Shown here in pieces: positions 35,023-45,740 of a stretch of 64,000 nucleotides of DNA; positions within the stretch are counted from its first letter, which is position 1; each line of letters opens with the position of its first letter. Source of the stretch: Spisula solida. Taxonomy: Eukaryota; Mollusca; Bivalvia; Venerida; Mactridae. The stretch is from assembly GCA_947247005.1 (NCBI GenBank), contig OX365947.1, positions 7,173,030 through 7,237,029 on the forward strand, read 5' to 3'. The position numbers and the translations under genes are program-made. The notes under the pieces were generated by a model. That model searched no databases. It saw only the letters and a program-made list of their open reading frames with translations, and was not told the DNA's origin.

Positions 35023-35257
35023 GGTACTGTTTTATTAAAGCACTTACGAAAATCTCAAAGTTACGCTCAAATTTAAATTCTTTATAAATCTTTAAAAACT
35101 TCAAATTGGTGATGAATATGATTTGTAGTTCATTAAATGAATCGTTAGTAGTAGTGCAGCTACATTTACCACACTTTATATTTGTAAACAAATTATAAAA
35201 AAATTAAATTTGATCGTAAGTTTACGATTTCCGTAAGTGCTTTGATAAAACAGTACC
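35023..35257. mobile_element. 235-bp MITE directly upstream of a small ORF
   Basis: TIRs GGTACTGTTTTATTAAAGCA and the complement end (TGCTTTGATAAAACAGTACC) match over about 32 bp with two differences. The right end abuts the ATG of the 59-codon ORF at 35,258. No ORF inside. Confidence 0.78.
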
Positions 35258-35437
35258 ATGGTGTTTGGAGGGTTGATGCTGATTATTCTTCTGGTTGTAC
35301 TTTCCGTGTGGGTGACAATGTGTTGCCAGCGATGTTCTGCTTATATCTTAAATCGATGGCAAAGTCGAATAAAAAGGCAGAGACAGACACAGATACTTGA
35401 TATGTCACAAGTAGCTTCGCGGTATAAAATAGAATGA
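35258..35437 (+). CDS. 59-residue single-pass membrane microprotein or terminal exon
   Basis: The ORF starts right after a MITE end (CAGTACC-ATGG, good initiation context). It encodes VFGGLMLIILLVVLSVWVTM (membrane helix), then a cysteine/basic stop-transfer MCCQRC and a basic tail (RIKRQRQTQ) ending IE. The layout matches the C-terminal exons at 37,850 and 42,244: one helix and a short tail. AAAACAG at the MITE end could be a splice acceptor, making this the last exon of a receptor gene. No family recognised. Confidence 0.35.
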   Translation: MVFGGLMLIILLVVLSVWVTMCCQRCSAYILNRWQSRIKRQRQTQILDMSQVASRYKIE

Positions 35438-35755
35438 TGATGATGATGATGGCCGATTGTTCGAGATTCTACATTTCCCACGCCAGCTACACAATGTTGA
35501 TTGCTATGGACTGAATATAGCCAATGATACAAACCATCTAATTTTCATGTCTGTTTACGTCTTTACACTAATGGGTCGCAACTTTGGTGTCACTTCAATG
35601 AAAGAAATACCGGACTGCCTTGGCCATGGAATAAATGTGTAAGTGGATTTCTACAAACAGAATCATAAAGCTTTCAAATGTCACATTGCTTTCAAAAGCT
35701 ATTTGGCATTACCAACCTCAGTGATGGTGTTTAGTTTTGTGACGTACATTTAATG

Positions 35756-35973
35756 ACGTTTAGGACCTTTCTCCGACGTCATCGGTAAAAAATCGACTTT
35801 TCGCCGAATCTAATGAAAACTTCCATAAATATGATTAACATTCTGTTTTTGTTGTGCAGTTTTTAATTTTTCAAAATATCGCTTCGTTTCCTAGCAACGA
35901 GACGCTATGTACGCTATGTAGGGCGTAAAAATGACGTTTGAAACGTATAAAGGTCGTAAACGTCATTAAATGT
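35756..35973. mobile_element. 218-bp MITE with ACATTTAATGACG ends
   Basis: TIRs ACATTTAATGACGTTTAGGA and the complement (CGTAAACGTCATTAAATGT) pair over about 25 bp with one mismatch. The interior holds further ACGTCAT and GACGTTT motifs, resembling CRE half-sites. No ORF. Confidence 0.68.
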
Positions 35974-37849
35974 GTTAAGGCTCTCTACAGCTTGCAACAT
36001 TTCCAGGATGCCGTTAAATAAGTCCATGATATCTTATGAATTCGATGCGAGCAACTTAGGTGAGATGACTAATTGTTATTCATGAAAATAACGCGTAGAA
36101 TCTAGTCTAAGGGAAATCAAAGCACTGACATTCGTTAATGAGCGAATATGACAAAGAGGCAAGTCGGTATTATTTTGTTTTTGATTTTTGGTTGTAACTC
36201 TAAAAGCAGTGATTTTTCTTGAACAAAATGAAACAACCTGTACCCATAAAATTGGGAAATTTTAGTGTGACAATTCGCGAAATTGGGAATTATTAAAAAA
36301 GAATTGTTTGGTTAAAATTGTTCATATTTTGCTATTTTCTACTGATAATACTTAAGTCATAATTATGTAGCAACGACTTTTGCAAGTGTGAAAATCTATT
36401 GCTTTGACTTTAAAACAGTTAGTTAGTTGCTTTTAAATCAGCAAGAACAAAACTGATAAGGGGGAAAATATGCATGTTTTTGGGGGAAAAATATTAGTTT
36501 TTGGGAAAAATTGAGTTTTTTTGCTAGGGGAAGGGGCCTGTATTCGGCCCCAAAAATAGCCACAAAAATTCACTGAAAAGTAGCATAGTGTTTTGTTTAC
36601 TTTTCATTTATTTTTCAATTAGATATGATTATGTACTAACATATATGAACACTATTGAAACAAACTACCAGAAATGTAATTATAAATAATACATTTATTG
36701 CACAGATATAATCATAAATGTAATTCAAGGTTTAAATAATAGCTTATAGTTATTGTTGAATATCATATTGACAACATACTAGTATGAAGCCTCAAAAGTG
36801 ACTCCAAAACATCTCCCCCGAAGTTTTTCTGTCACATTTACCACATATATATGCACGTGAGCACAATAGGTGCGATCATTGACGTTTATCCATGTGACAA
36901 CCAAATGTATAATATTATACATTAATGGAATACTATGTACAAACATATATATCATAATAATTTACAACACTCGTGGCAATATTATACTTAAACACCTTAT
37001 AATATAGAGGATTATATATTTAATGATTTTGGTGTGGCTACGTCACTCGTGAAAATATGGATTTCTGTGATCATTCGGCGAAATAAATTTGACGAAGTTG
37101 ATAAGTAAATAACCAATCGTGAAAGCTCCGCAATTTCCATTTGTCACCGGTAAATATAAGTCTATTGCAATGCATAAAGACCGAGGTGATCATAATGGTA
37201 AATAACGTCATGAGTTATCTATTACGTGTATCTATAATTCGTCTGATGATGAGATCATCATTACGAGATGAGTAATATCACTTTATTAAGCCAAGTAGCC
37301 TGCTTCAAACAGTTACCAAGATGGAAGATCAAAGCCACGCATGCGCATAAATAAAGTGCGTATGACGATTATTACATTAACCCACACTAAAATGTTCGTT
37401 CAATGTCCTCACACCTTATCCCAGCTATTATAGGAGTCTAAAACTGCATCCGGGACATCTAAATGTATGTATAATAATATATCCGTATGCCGTTGAGTTG
37501 CTTTTCTGACGTAATCATGCAAGATTCGCATCACCCTGTATATGCAAACACCAAGTGGATGTCAAATAACCTTTGTTTATATATATAACTCATAGGTTTG
37601 CAAAGATTAAAAAAGCTTAAAATTGTAAGTCCAGACAAACAGCAAATTTGAACTCACGAAGTCCGTCGTGAACATGTAAGCGTTGAATCCGACATGAAGC
37701 TCATATATTTGGCGTTGATGTGAATTATCCCAAACCAGTAAATGTTAAGCAATGATGTGCAGAGCATGCTTGTATGTCGTTTCCATGGCAATATTGCGCG
37801 CGCAATCATTCTGATGATGTCATTAATATGACGATAGTATCAGTGACAT
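35974..37849. other. Intergenic, no supported gene
   Basis: AT-rich. A purine/pyrimidine-skewed patch (GGGGGAAAAATATTAGTTTT type) lies at 36,455-36,560. No inverted-repeat element or ORF worth keeping was recognised. It probably contains the 3' UTR of the gene ending at 37,850. Confidence 0.45.
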
Positions 37850-38061
37850 TTACACATGACTTCCGTTCTTGCGCAATAATCCACTCTGTATATCTTGGTC
37901 GCCTCTGTTCGTGACGGTAGGGGGCTGGGATGTTAAACTTGTTGCTTTCATGGAACGTTTCTTACAGTATATACAACAGAACACGATGCTGATGACCAAC
38001 AGGAACACAGCCAGGGTACAACCTGCCACAGGAAGAAACCATTTGTCATGTGGTGAAGGCT
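37850..38061 (-). CDS. Terminal exon of an unrecognised single-pass membrane protein (gene M1)
   Basis: The exon (acceptor TTTCAG, phase 1) encodes EPSPHDKWFLPVAGCTLAVF, continuing LLVISIVFCCIYCKKRS. That is a type I membrane helix with a cysteine-rich inner edge and basic stop-transfer. A roughly 45-residue cytosolic tail (SQPPTVTNRGDQDIQSGLL) ends at TAA. The preceding exons at 38,975, 39,962 and 40,084 join in perfect phase. I do not recognise the family. The helix-plus-short-tail exon suggests a cell-surface receptor or adhesion protein. Confidence 0.6.
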
Positions 38062-38974
38062 CTGAAAGACACAAACAAGACCATGCAAAATCATTCAAAG
38101 AATGCATAATAATTTAATAAAGTCATCGAAATATATACATAATAATTTATAGATGTGCAAGTGTTACCTAAACAAACAACGACATGATTAAGTGGTTTAA
38201 TACCACTGCTCGATAAAGCGACGGTCACACGGTCCCATATCGCCGTACTTGCAAGTGGGCCTATGTGCTGTCTACTTGCAAAAACGTGGGCAGAATTTGA
38301 GAGCCCGTACGTGGTGTGTATCTGTGTATGGATTCGGGAGCACACAGACACAACGAAGCACTTATAGTGTATGTGGAACGTTGGCTGCATACGAGCTGTG
38401 CTCGGGCTAAGAATTCACTCCAGTACGTGTAACGCATGTTCCTTAGATACTACATGTATGCCAACGTAAACGAACGAGTGATTAAGGACAACGTACATGA
38501 GCAGCACGTGTATCGAACGTTGTAAGCATGTTGTATGATGCACACCGCCACTCGTGGCCAATGATTAAACATGTTAGCGTTAGAAGGAAGGCGTGGCATA
38601 ATTACATTTGAAAAATATAGGATACTAGCAAGTAATAGTTGATCTTTATATCAAGGTTAAGGTTGAATATATATCTTAACAATGAAACCGGGCTTGCAAA
38701 TCACAAACGTAGCTCCTAACTTTGAGGTGGTCTTATTGCTGAAATAATCCAGTTTAAGAGTGGTCGTCCAATGGACGGTCCGAGGCCTGAATGCAAGGTA
38801 TTAAGTCAAATCGTTACGTCTTGTCCTGGTTCGAACCCACAACTTTCGACTCTAATTACCCACATGTACCGGTGTACTAAGAACAATCAAGATCGTGGCA
38901 CAAGTTTACGCCAATAGACAAAAACGCAGACATGTGATTTGCACATTTCTAATTTATGAAAACGGTCAACATAC

Positions 38975-39011
38975 CAGCTGTGTCGACGTGGTTCACCCAG
39001 GCATCCACTCT
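38975..39011 (-). CDS. 37-bp exon of gene M1
   Basis: A 37-bp micro-exon with acceptor CGTTTCAG and donor CTG/GTATGT, phase 0 to 1. It encodes RVDAWVNHVDTA and links exon 39,962 to the membrane exon (reads ...HVDTAEPSPHDKW). Supported mainly by clean splice sites and phase on both sides. Confidence 0.5.
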
Positions 39012-39961
39012 CTGAAACGAATAAGACACATTTCTTTCAAAAAAAAATACGTATACTTAACGGATTTTGAAACGCGACAGTCGTTGTTGTAGTCTTTTAC
39101 CAGGAAAACAAAATTGGTCCTTTTAGTTATATGTACCATAGCAAGACGAACTAAATGCAGTCAATTTGGTACCAAGATGATAAAGATCAGACAAGTATTT
39201 TTTTTGAATGATATATGGGGTAAAAGGACATCGCTCCACAAAGTGAAAGTAACAATTCTGAGTCTTGACCAATTGATAAGCGTAGAATAAATTATCCTAT
39301 TAATTTTGTTTGATGCAAAGAAGTCCCATTACTTTATTTTGTAACAATGTTACAGTGCTTTGGTAAACATTTGATATGCCGTTCACCTCACATAATGTAC
39401 AATTAAAACAGTTGTTTCGTGATTCGTTTCGCTTTCTTTACAAAAACATTCGACCTCAACACAGACTGATCATATTCAGGAATGATCCAATTTGCAGAAA
39501 AACATGTTACTTTCATTTTCCGAGCTTACGTCTTATACATGTGATAATTCCATTGTTAATTATTGTCCGAATTGAGATATTTGGGTATCAAAATGACGTC
39601 ATTAAGTTGACGTTCAAAACCTTAATAACGAAATACATTATTTTATATTCTTGGTACAAGTCAACTTATCCAAGTGCCATGTTTTTAAATCCGTTAACCA
39701 TATTTTTATTCGTTTTACTATAAGCCACGGGGACCTTGGAAGCTGCTATTAATTTTGAGTTTAAATTAAGAATATTACAATGATCTAAAATGATACAAAC
39801 TGGTCGCATTGTATAATAACACTTAAAGTAAGAAAGACTATAAAAATCGTTGGACCGGCGAAAAGCCCAATACAAAAAGCATTTCACTATTTAATAACAA
39901 GTTTTAGTGTATCGGGAATACAAATGAATAAAATAAAAATAAGATAAGATAAATAACAAAC

Positions 39962-39996
39962 CTTAACCCGTTTTAATAATCCTTCCATGTCTTTTT
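39962..39996 (-). CDS. 35-bp exon of gene M1
   Basis: Acceptor CTTCACAG and donor AAG/GTTTGT, phase 1 to 0. Encodes EKDMEGLLKRVK, a charged amphipathic stretch continuous with both neighbours (NACQ-EKDMEG and RVK-RVDAW). Short, so confidence rests on phase and position. Confidence 0.45.
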
Positions 39997-40083
39997 CTGT
40001 GAAGATATGAAATTCGTACAAGTGAATTCGCAGTTTTAGAGAAAGTATCTATTGCGCAATAAGTGTTTTGATATGTAAACAAC

Positions 40084-40172
40084 CTTGACACGCGTTGATT
40101 TCTGTCATGCGACGAGCTCGTGATGTATTGATTCCTTCCTTGGCAAATTGCACTAATTCTTTAACTGGGATT
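40084..40172 (-). CDS. 89-bp exon of gene M1 (most 5' found)
   Basis: Acceptor ATGTTTTAG and donor CAAG/GTTGTT, phase 2 to 1. Encodes IPVKELVQFAKEGINTSRAR, then RMTEINACQ, with an NTS glycosylation sequon. Probably an extracellular juxtamembrane stalk. The 5' part of the gene must lie between 40,173 and about 42,240, or span further, and was not found. Confidence 0.45.
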
Positions 40173-42243
40173 CTAAAACATGGTATTAATAAATACACCT
40201 AATGTCTGCTTTACGACGCAGATAAATCCACACAAAGGTATTGTGGAAAACGGAAGTAAACAAGTAGTAAACAAACGGATCATATTACAGCTTTATAATG
40301 ACTGTAGTGTATGCGACAAACATTCAATATTTATATATATCAATATCTGCTGATATAACATCCGGCCGAAGTCTATTTTCAGGGACCCGGAATCATTTGG
40401 CGTGTCAAATTGATAGATGCAAAGAGGACGATTTCCGACAGTCTAGTTTGGAATGTAAAGATGTCCGGAATGCACGACGCACATAGACTTGGTCGGTTAA
40501 AAGGGGTTCATTTGATGCCGAAAACGAAGCTACTGCAGCACATTCTAAGGTTCTTAAGACGAAATTGGCAGTTTGTCTAAAACACTTGGGTTTTGTTTTA
40601 TGTTTGTACATGTCTGCTCATGTAGTATAATATATTCACTTGAGTGTAATTACATACATGTATTCAATGTAGAGAAGATAATACACATGTACATGTATTT
40701 ACAAGTATATTGTCGTTGAACCTGTCAATAAAGACCACCCAACAGTCTGATGGGAGATGTTGGTGCTATTTGCAGAAGGTGTTGTAATAATGGTCTCTAT
40801 TCATAGGCGGTCTTTAAACTCAAGTTTGACTGGAACAAATAAAATCATGCTATGTCGTGTACGTGTATGTGTGTACATTTTGCACAAAAATGCAGAAAAT
40901 AAACGTGCAAGTATATACAATACAAGCTCTGTAGAGCAACACTCTTTGGAAGCTGCAATTACTGGCCGTTGTATAGAGGGTATCGCTATACAGAGGGTGT
41001 TAATAGTAGATATCAGCTAAGGGAAATTATGAAGATGTTGTTATAGAGAGGTTGTTGCTATCACAGGGGCCCGCTCTGGAGAGGTTGTACTGTATATTAT
41101 AACATCATCGTTTTGCAATGCACAGCTATATTCATGACTTGGTACAAAAGTGGCGATATTTCAAATGCTTACATCATACTGTATACATGTATTGAATCAA
41201 TATTATAAACAGTGAATTGCTTTTACCGATTGTCAATTTAGACGTAAACATAAAAAATCACCAAAGTACACAATTCCAGACAGACAATGTATAATACGTC
41301 GCAATAAAATACACATGAATCAATTCATACACAAATGGCTGTCTGGCTTCAAAATACGGTTAAACCTCGACCATAAGACGAACACTGTGACTCTATGTAC
41401 TGGTTTCTTAACGATGATCACGTGGTCTTAAAATGGAGGCAGAATAATTTAATCTAAAATGAGAAAAATGGACATGAAAATGATGTTTTGAGAGAGTTTT
41501 TATGAGGTTTTACATTCATGAGTAATCAAAGTTATCACATATAAAAATAAAAATAAACCACTATAGATAAATAATTAACATTTATTGTCGCATTGAAGAT
41601 AAATTAAGTGGTGATGATAAACTTTGCCAAAATGATTGACTAAAAATCACAGTATGCTGTAAAAAAAGTACACGTATATAATAATGCTCTATGCGTACAC
41701 AATTAACTCTGACATGAGCGCCTGGCGGGTTTTAAAGGTACATCACTAAATTCAATAACACCAACATTTCTACATTTTCAATAATAGACATTTTGTCGTC
41801 TTACCCGCCAAATGACACACACCTCATTTATCTTAAATTCCATACGTATTTAGCCCGCTCTAACCATCGTCCATGGAGTCCGCTGATTTCATTTTCGGAC
41901 TCAGGTGACACAATGGCTTTGTGACGTCAGCAAGCAACACATCGTATATAGCCTGGTCCCTCGCATACTAACGTGTTAAAGCTTCCAGCCCAACAACAAA
42001 TGGGCTTAAGGCACATAACAAAGTGGCTTAAAGCCCGATAACAAAGTGGTGGTGCAAGTACATCAACCCAGTATGAACAGTCAGTAACTGTGCTTCGTAC
42101 GTCCTTAGAGCCAGTGTCTATCAATATTGCGTCATATCTATCGTAACATCTCGGCACTCTCCGTACTGGTGTTAATACCGGTCGAGGTGATCCCATTGGC
42201 CTCGTTCTCGTATATCTGTGTCACGTGACAAGGCATCAGACCA
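40173..42243. other. Intron/intergenic, dispersed repeat pieces only
   Basis: Upstream exons of gene M1 are expected here but none could be phased. 40,920-41,095 carries a copy of the GAGCAACAC/GAGGTTGTTG dispersed repeat also seen at 8.65-9.0 kb. A minus-strand ORF at 41,927-42,196 follows the gene M2 stop by about 50 bp and is more likely 3' UTR. Confidence 0.45.
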
Positions 42244-42374
42244 TTAAATGTCGTCCACGAAAACAGGATCTCGACATCTTGTTCTCACACGATAACAGCC
42301 GATACCAACAAAAAACACGAAAGCTATGACCATGAAGAAACAGAAGAGTCTCAATGTCACCATGTGGGCTTCAC
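42244..42374 (-). CDS. Terminal exon of an unrecognised single-pass membrane protein (gene M2)
   Basis: Acceptor GTTGCAG, phase 1. Encodes EAHMVTLRLFCFFMVIAFVF, continuing FVGIGCYRVRTRCRDPVFVD before DI and a TAA stop. This is a membrane helix, then a short basic/acidic tail of about 17 residues. It has the same architecture as the gene M1 terminal exon, without obvious sequence similarity. The preceding 46-bp exon joins in phase and supplies a Thr-rich stalk. Confidence 0.5.
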
Positions 42375-42599
42375 CTGCAACAACAAACGTGTTACATAAT
42401 AAACAATTAACGATGGTATAATAAAAGTCATGTAGTTATAATCAAATCAAAGTAAGTAACAGTTAAAACTTAAAAGGTCAATGGATGAAATGTTAATGGG
42501 TGAAAGGTCAATACGTGAGAGGTCAATGTGTAAAAATTAGAGGAAATAGTCGATTAAAGTAAATAGTCCAGAGATGAAAGTTCAATGAATGAAATGTCG

Positions 42600-42965
42600 G
42601 TAGGAAAGCCAATGAGTGCAATACCAACAGGTGAAGGACAATGGGTGAAAGGTCAATAGGAGAACATCCAGTGGGGAAAGACCAATTGACACGTGACGGA
42701 CAATGGGTGAAAGGTCAATATGAGAAAATCCAGTTGGGAAAGACCAATTGACGCGTGAAGGACAATGGGTGAAAGGTCAGTAGGAGAACATCCAGTTAGG
42801 AAAGTCCAATTGACAGATGACGGACAATAGGTGTGAGGTCAATAGGTGAACATCAAGTTGGGAAATACCAATTGACACGTGACGGACGATGGGAGAAAGG
42901 TCTAAGGTCAATAGGTTGACATCCACATCGGAAAGACGAAATTGCACGTAAATGGCAATTGGTGA
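42600..42965 (+). repeat. 62-bp minisatellite, about 5-6 copies
   Basis: GGACAATGGGTGAAAGGTCA recurs at about 42,637, 42,699, 42,761 and (diverged) 42,822 and 42,884. Each unit also has GAACATCCAGTTGGGAAAGA and CCAATTGACACGTGA. Upstream (42,478-42,600) the same AGGTCAAT motif recurs at irregular spacing. It lies in the last intron of gene M2. Confidence 0.8.
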
Positions 42966-43043
42966 AAAGTCAACCTAACACTGATTGACTCAAGTGGCGG
43001 AAAACACGCATGTGTTCATTAATAATAATTAGATAAAGCTTAC

Positions 43044-43089
43044 CTGGACTTTTTTCAGTTGTTATTTGTTGTACAGTGGTGATTGCAAT
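43044..43089 (-). CDS. 46-bp exon of gene M2 (Thr-rich stalk)
   Basis: Acceptor AAATTGCAG and donor CCAG/GTAAGC, phase 0 to 1. Encodes IAITTVQQITTEKSP and joins the terminal exon as ...EKSPGEAHMV. Thr-rich composition suits an O-glycosylated juxtamembrane stalk. Confidence 0.5.
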
Positions 43090-43169
43090 CTGCAATTTGA
43101 CAAAACAAAGAGTCAATTGTAAGACATGTATTTGTACATCCATAATTTCTATTGATAATCTTTTGTTTT

Positions 43170-43410
43170 AGGTCGATTGTGAAACACCTTTGTTTCCAAC
43201 TTAATCACTCGATACGACTTCTCACTCTTGATGTCATCCATCGCCATAAGGGTAGAAGAGAAGAGAAGCCAGACCAAATTCCCATTTATGCTGAGCATCG
43301 AGATAGGAAATGTTTATTTTGTCTTTAGTATGACGCGGTCTGGGATCGAACCCGCGAGACCGTCCGCATTTGAAGCGGACGCTCAACCACTAGGCTATCA
43401 AAGAGATATG
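43170..43410 (-). repeat. tRNA-derived SINE, nearly complete
   Basis: On the minus strand the head reads GATAGCCTAGTGGTTGAGCG (A box) and GCGGGTTCGATCCCAGACCG (B box), with an anticodon-arm-like GTCCGCTTCAAATGCGGAC. The body that follows (AGAGAAGAGAAG, CATCCATCGCCAT, TTGTGAAACA) matches 7,910-8,030. Head plus conserved body is the typical layout of molluscan tRNA-SINEs. Confidence 0.7.
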
Positions 43411-43552
43411 TACCTATATTATTTAACAATATGATGCAATAAACTGCGCAGTCTCTTTCCATGTCAATATGAATAACCAAGGTTACAAAAACATATACAT
43501 TGGCATGTGACGATGGTTGGCAATACCAATGGTCTTATACCCATAGGGTCCC

Positions 43553-43852
43553 ATCTCTGTCGCACGAATAATTGAATGCCTGATGAGTGTCTATGGGAGT
43601 CACACGAAGAATTGGATGCCCGAAGAGTGTCTATGCGAGTCACACGAATAATTGGATGCATGACGAGTGTCTATGGGAGTCACACGAAGAATTTGATGCC
43701 TGACGAGTGTCTTTGGGAGTCACACGAACAAGTTGATGCCTTACCAGTGTCTATGGGAGTCACACGAAGAATTGGATGCCCCATGAGCCATTGCTGACTC
43801 AACAAGCATCCAAGTATACTCGACATGCATCCAACTATTGTGTGACAGAGAT
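43553..43852. mobile_element. MITE with internal 40-bp tandem repeats
   Basis: TIRs of about 28 bp (CATCTCTGTCGCACGAATAA and the complement TTGTGTGACAGAGATG) enclose five 40-bp units (GAGTGTCTATGGGAGTCACA, CGAAGAATTGGATGCC). The unit includes sequence shared with the TIR. A solo end lies at 13,406-13,485. No convincing ORF: the open frame across the units is a repeat artefact. Confidence 0.7.
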
Positions 43853-43949
43853 GATACTCGTGTTGTCGTAACTATAGTTCAAGTTCCCGTGGACAGATGC
43901 ATCTACAAAACAATAAATCTACAAAAGAAATCGTGTATAATACTAATAC

Positions 43950-44130
43950 AATACAACCTCTCCATAGCGGCCCTCTGTAGAGCATCTACCTCTCTATAAC
44001 AACACCTTCAAAATTTCTCTCAGCTGATAAAAAATTATTTACTATAAATTTATCTTCTGTACCAAATCAACAGTTTCTATACAAAGGCCACTTATTGCAG
44101 CTCCTAAGGGTGTTGTTCTACAGAGGTTGC
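43950..44130 (-). repeat. Dispersed repeat, minus copy of the 8.65-kb family
   Basis: Reverse complement of the TACTGTATA, GAGGTTGTT and GAGCAACAC modules seen at 8,650-9,080 and 40,920-41,095 (for example AACCTCTCCATAGCGGCCCT here). Diverged single unit. Confidence 0.55.
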
Positions 44131-44157
44131 ACTATATATATAAAATAAATAACTTAC

Positions 44158-44229
44158 AGACTCTGTTGTTATTGACGAACCGCAATCCACACATTTTGAT
44201 GAGAGCATATTGAACATGTAATCGTTCAT
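44158..44229 (-). CDS. Possible exon of gene M2 (Cys-containing)
   Basis: A 72-bp open stretch with a good donor (TCT/GTAAGT) in phase 0 with the 43,044 exon. Encodes MLSSKCVDCGSSITTES after a start at MNDYMFN. The acceptor ATACAAAG is weak, so the 5' boundary is uncertain. Confidence 0.35.
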
Positions 44230-44814
44230 CTTTGTATTGAAATAGTCTTACATGTAACTACAGGTTTAACCTTTTTATCATAATGACTGATAGTGCGGAC
44301 ACAGTCATATATATACAGGACACAGTCATATATATACAAACATATTATATTGTACGGGCATTTAATCAAGGTATTATATTTTGTTATCTTGAAATATACT
44401 TGTAAATACGTAATTAATTGACTGACTTGTTGCTATTTTAAGTATTCGATCACACGTGAAGTATGTCATTAATGATCTGTTCAAATCACGAGTGAACGGT
44501 AATAGGGAATTCCCCGTCAACTTTCCAACTCGTCATCGTGCCTATAAATACAATGTACATGTGCTATTATTGCGTTTGCTCATTTCCCGATATCTCGAAT
44601 TCTGTGCGCGGTTCCAGAAGGGGAAACCCCACCCAGTGTCATAGGAAATTTTCTATTCTGACCTTTTCTACCTGAAACGTCTCTGGTGCGTTTTGAGGTC
44701 ACATAAGCCACGTTTAACAAGCCATTGAGAATTGCCAGCAGTACCGGTTTTAAGCCATGACCATTTATAGATTATCTGATATGAGCACAGGCACACCTGG
44801 GACAGTGTCGTCGA

Positions 44815-44908
44815 TTTAAAAAAACCCGAGTACCTTCTTTAATACCAGTATTTAAAAGGTACTCAGATTGTTTTCATACTAGTATAAGGTTTTTTTAATT
44901 GACGACAC
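44815..44908. mobile_element. 94-bp fold-back element
   Basis: GTGTCGTCGATTTAAAAAAA and the complement GGTTTTTTTAATTGACGACAC form TIRs of about 22 bp. The interior has an inverted GAGTACCTT / AAGGTACTC pair. Possibly a minimal MITE. Confidence 0.5.
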
Positions 44909-45036
44909 CATGTACCTGTGGATAGGAGCACGCACGTTAATTAAATTAATTAATTAGTTTGATAAAACTTCGTGATATGAGCAATATTTCCCACATTTTC
45001 TTTTCGATGATAAAATGAATAGTGTACAGTACTTAC

Positions 45037-45214
45037 TTAAACTATAGGTTACTAACCATCTCATCTCTAAGTTGGTGGGAAACACTGAAATGTCCAGTGT
45101 CCCAGACGGGATTCGAACAAGGTACTGTGATTTGTAGTCGGGAACATTTTCAACTTTGTCAAAATCAGGGGAGGGAACTCTGAAGTACAGGACCCACATC
45201 AAACCACAGTCGAA
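45037..45214 (-). CDS. Possible extracellular exon of gene M2 or a separate gene
   Basis: A 178-bp exon with acceptor TTTTCTAG and donor TTAA/GTAAGT, phase 0 to 1. Encodes FDCGLMWVLYFRVPSPDFDK, then VENVPDYKSQYLVRIPSGTL and DISVFPTNLEMRW. Alternating hydrophobic residues suggest a beta-rich ectodomain. Its phase does not match the next candidate exon at 44,229, so at least one exon is missing between them or it belongs elsewhere. Confidence 0.35.
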
Positions 45215-45740
45215 CTAGAAAACAAAATTACCTCCCATCAATAATAAAAAAAACACAAAAAACTTCCATTGTTATCGGGAGAGGGACGTTATATATGCTT
45301 ACTGCGTTGACGTAGGATTGAAGGCATCCAGTTAACTTTGTTAAGATGCAAGTTAGTTATCTATACAAAGTACACTAAAAAAATTAAAACACACACACTC
45401 ATCGACTTGATGCATATGATGCAGCGATCGTTGACACATGTCTGGCATTATCCTTCATGACAGTTTCACAATGAGAAGTATACATGTACAAGGGATCTCA
45501 CTCCTACTGTTGAATACAGAGAAATGTAAATACCCCGTCACACAGTGGCGAGTTGGGCTGCGAGTTATGTACGAGTTCTGGCGAGTTATAACTCGCCGAA
45601 AAGTGCTCGACTCGGCAGTCGATTTTTTCAAGGCGACATTCGTTCCACATTGCTTCGACATTGACACGACATTAGTACGAGTATTTCATATTTAACATGA
45701 GTTAAGCCGTTTATACACGATATGAGTACGACATCTTTTC

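Noticed and set aside
41927..42196. 89-codon Cys-containing minus-strand ORF
   Set aside because: It begins about 50 bp past the gene M2 stop codon in another frame and lacks a splice acceptor; likely 3' UTR.
45095..45135. tRNA B-box-like GGGATTCGAAC on the minus strand
   Set aside because: The rest of a tRNA fold is missing, and the stretch is explained as coding sequence (LVRIPSG) of the exon at 45,037-45,214.
45455..45695. Overlapping plus and minus ORFs at 45.4-45.7 kb
   Set aside because: They overlap a short palindromic repeat (GGCGAGTTATAACTCGCC) and show no coding features.
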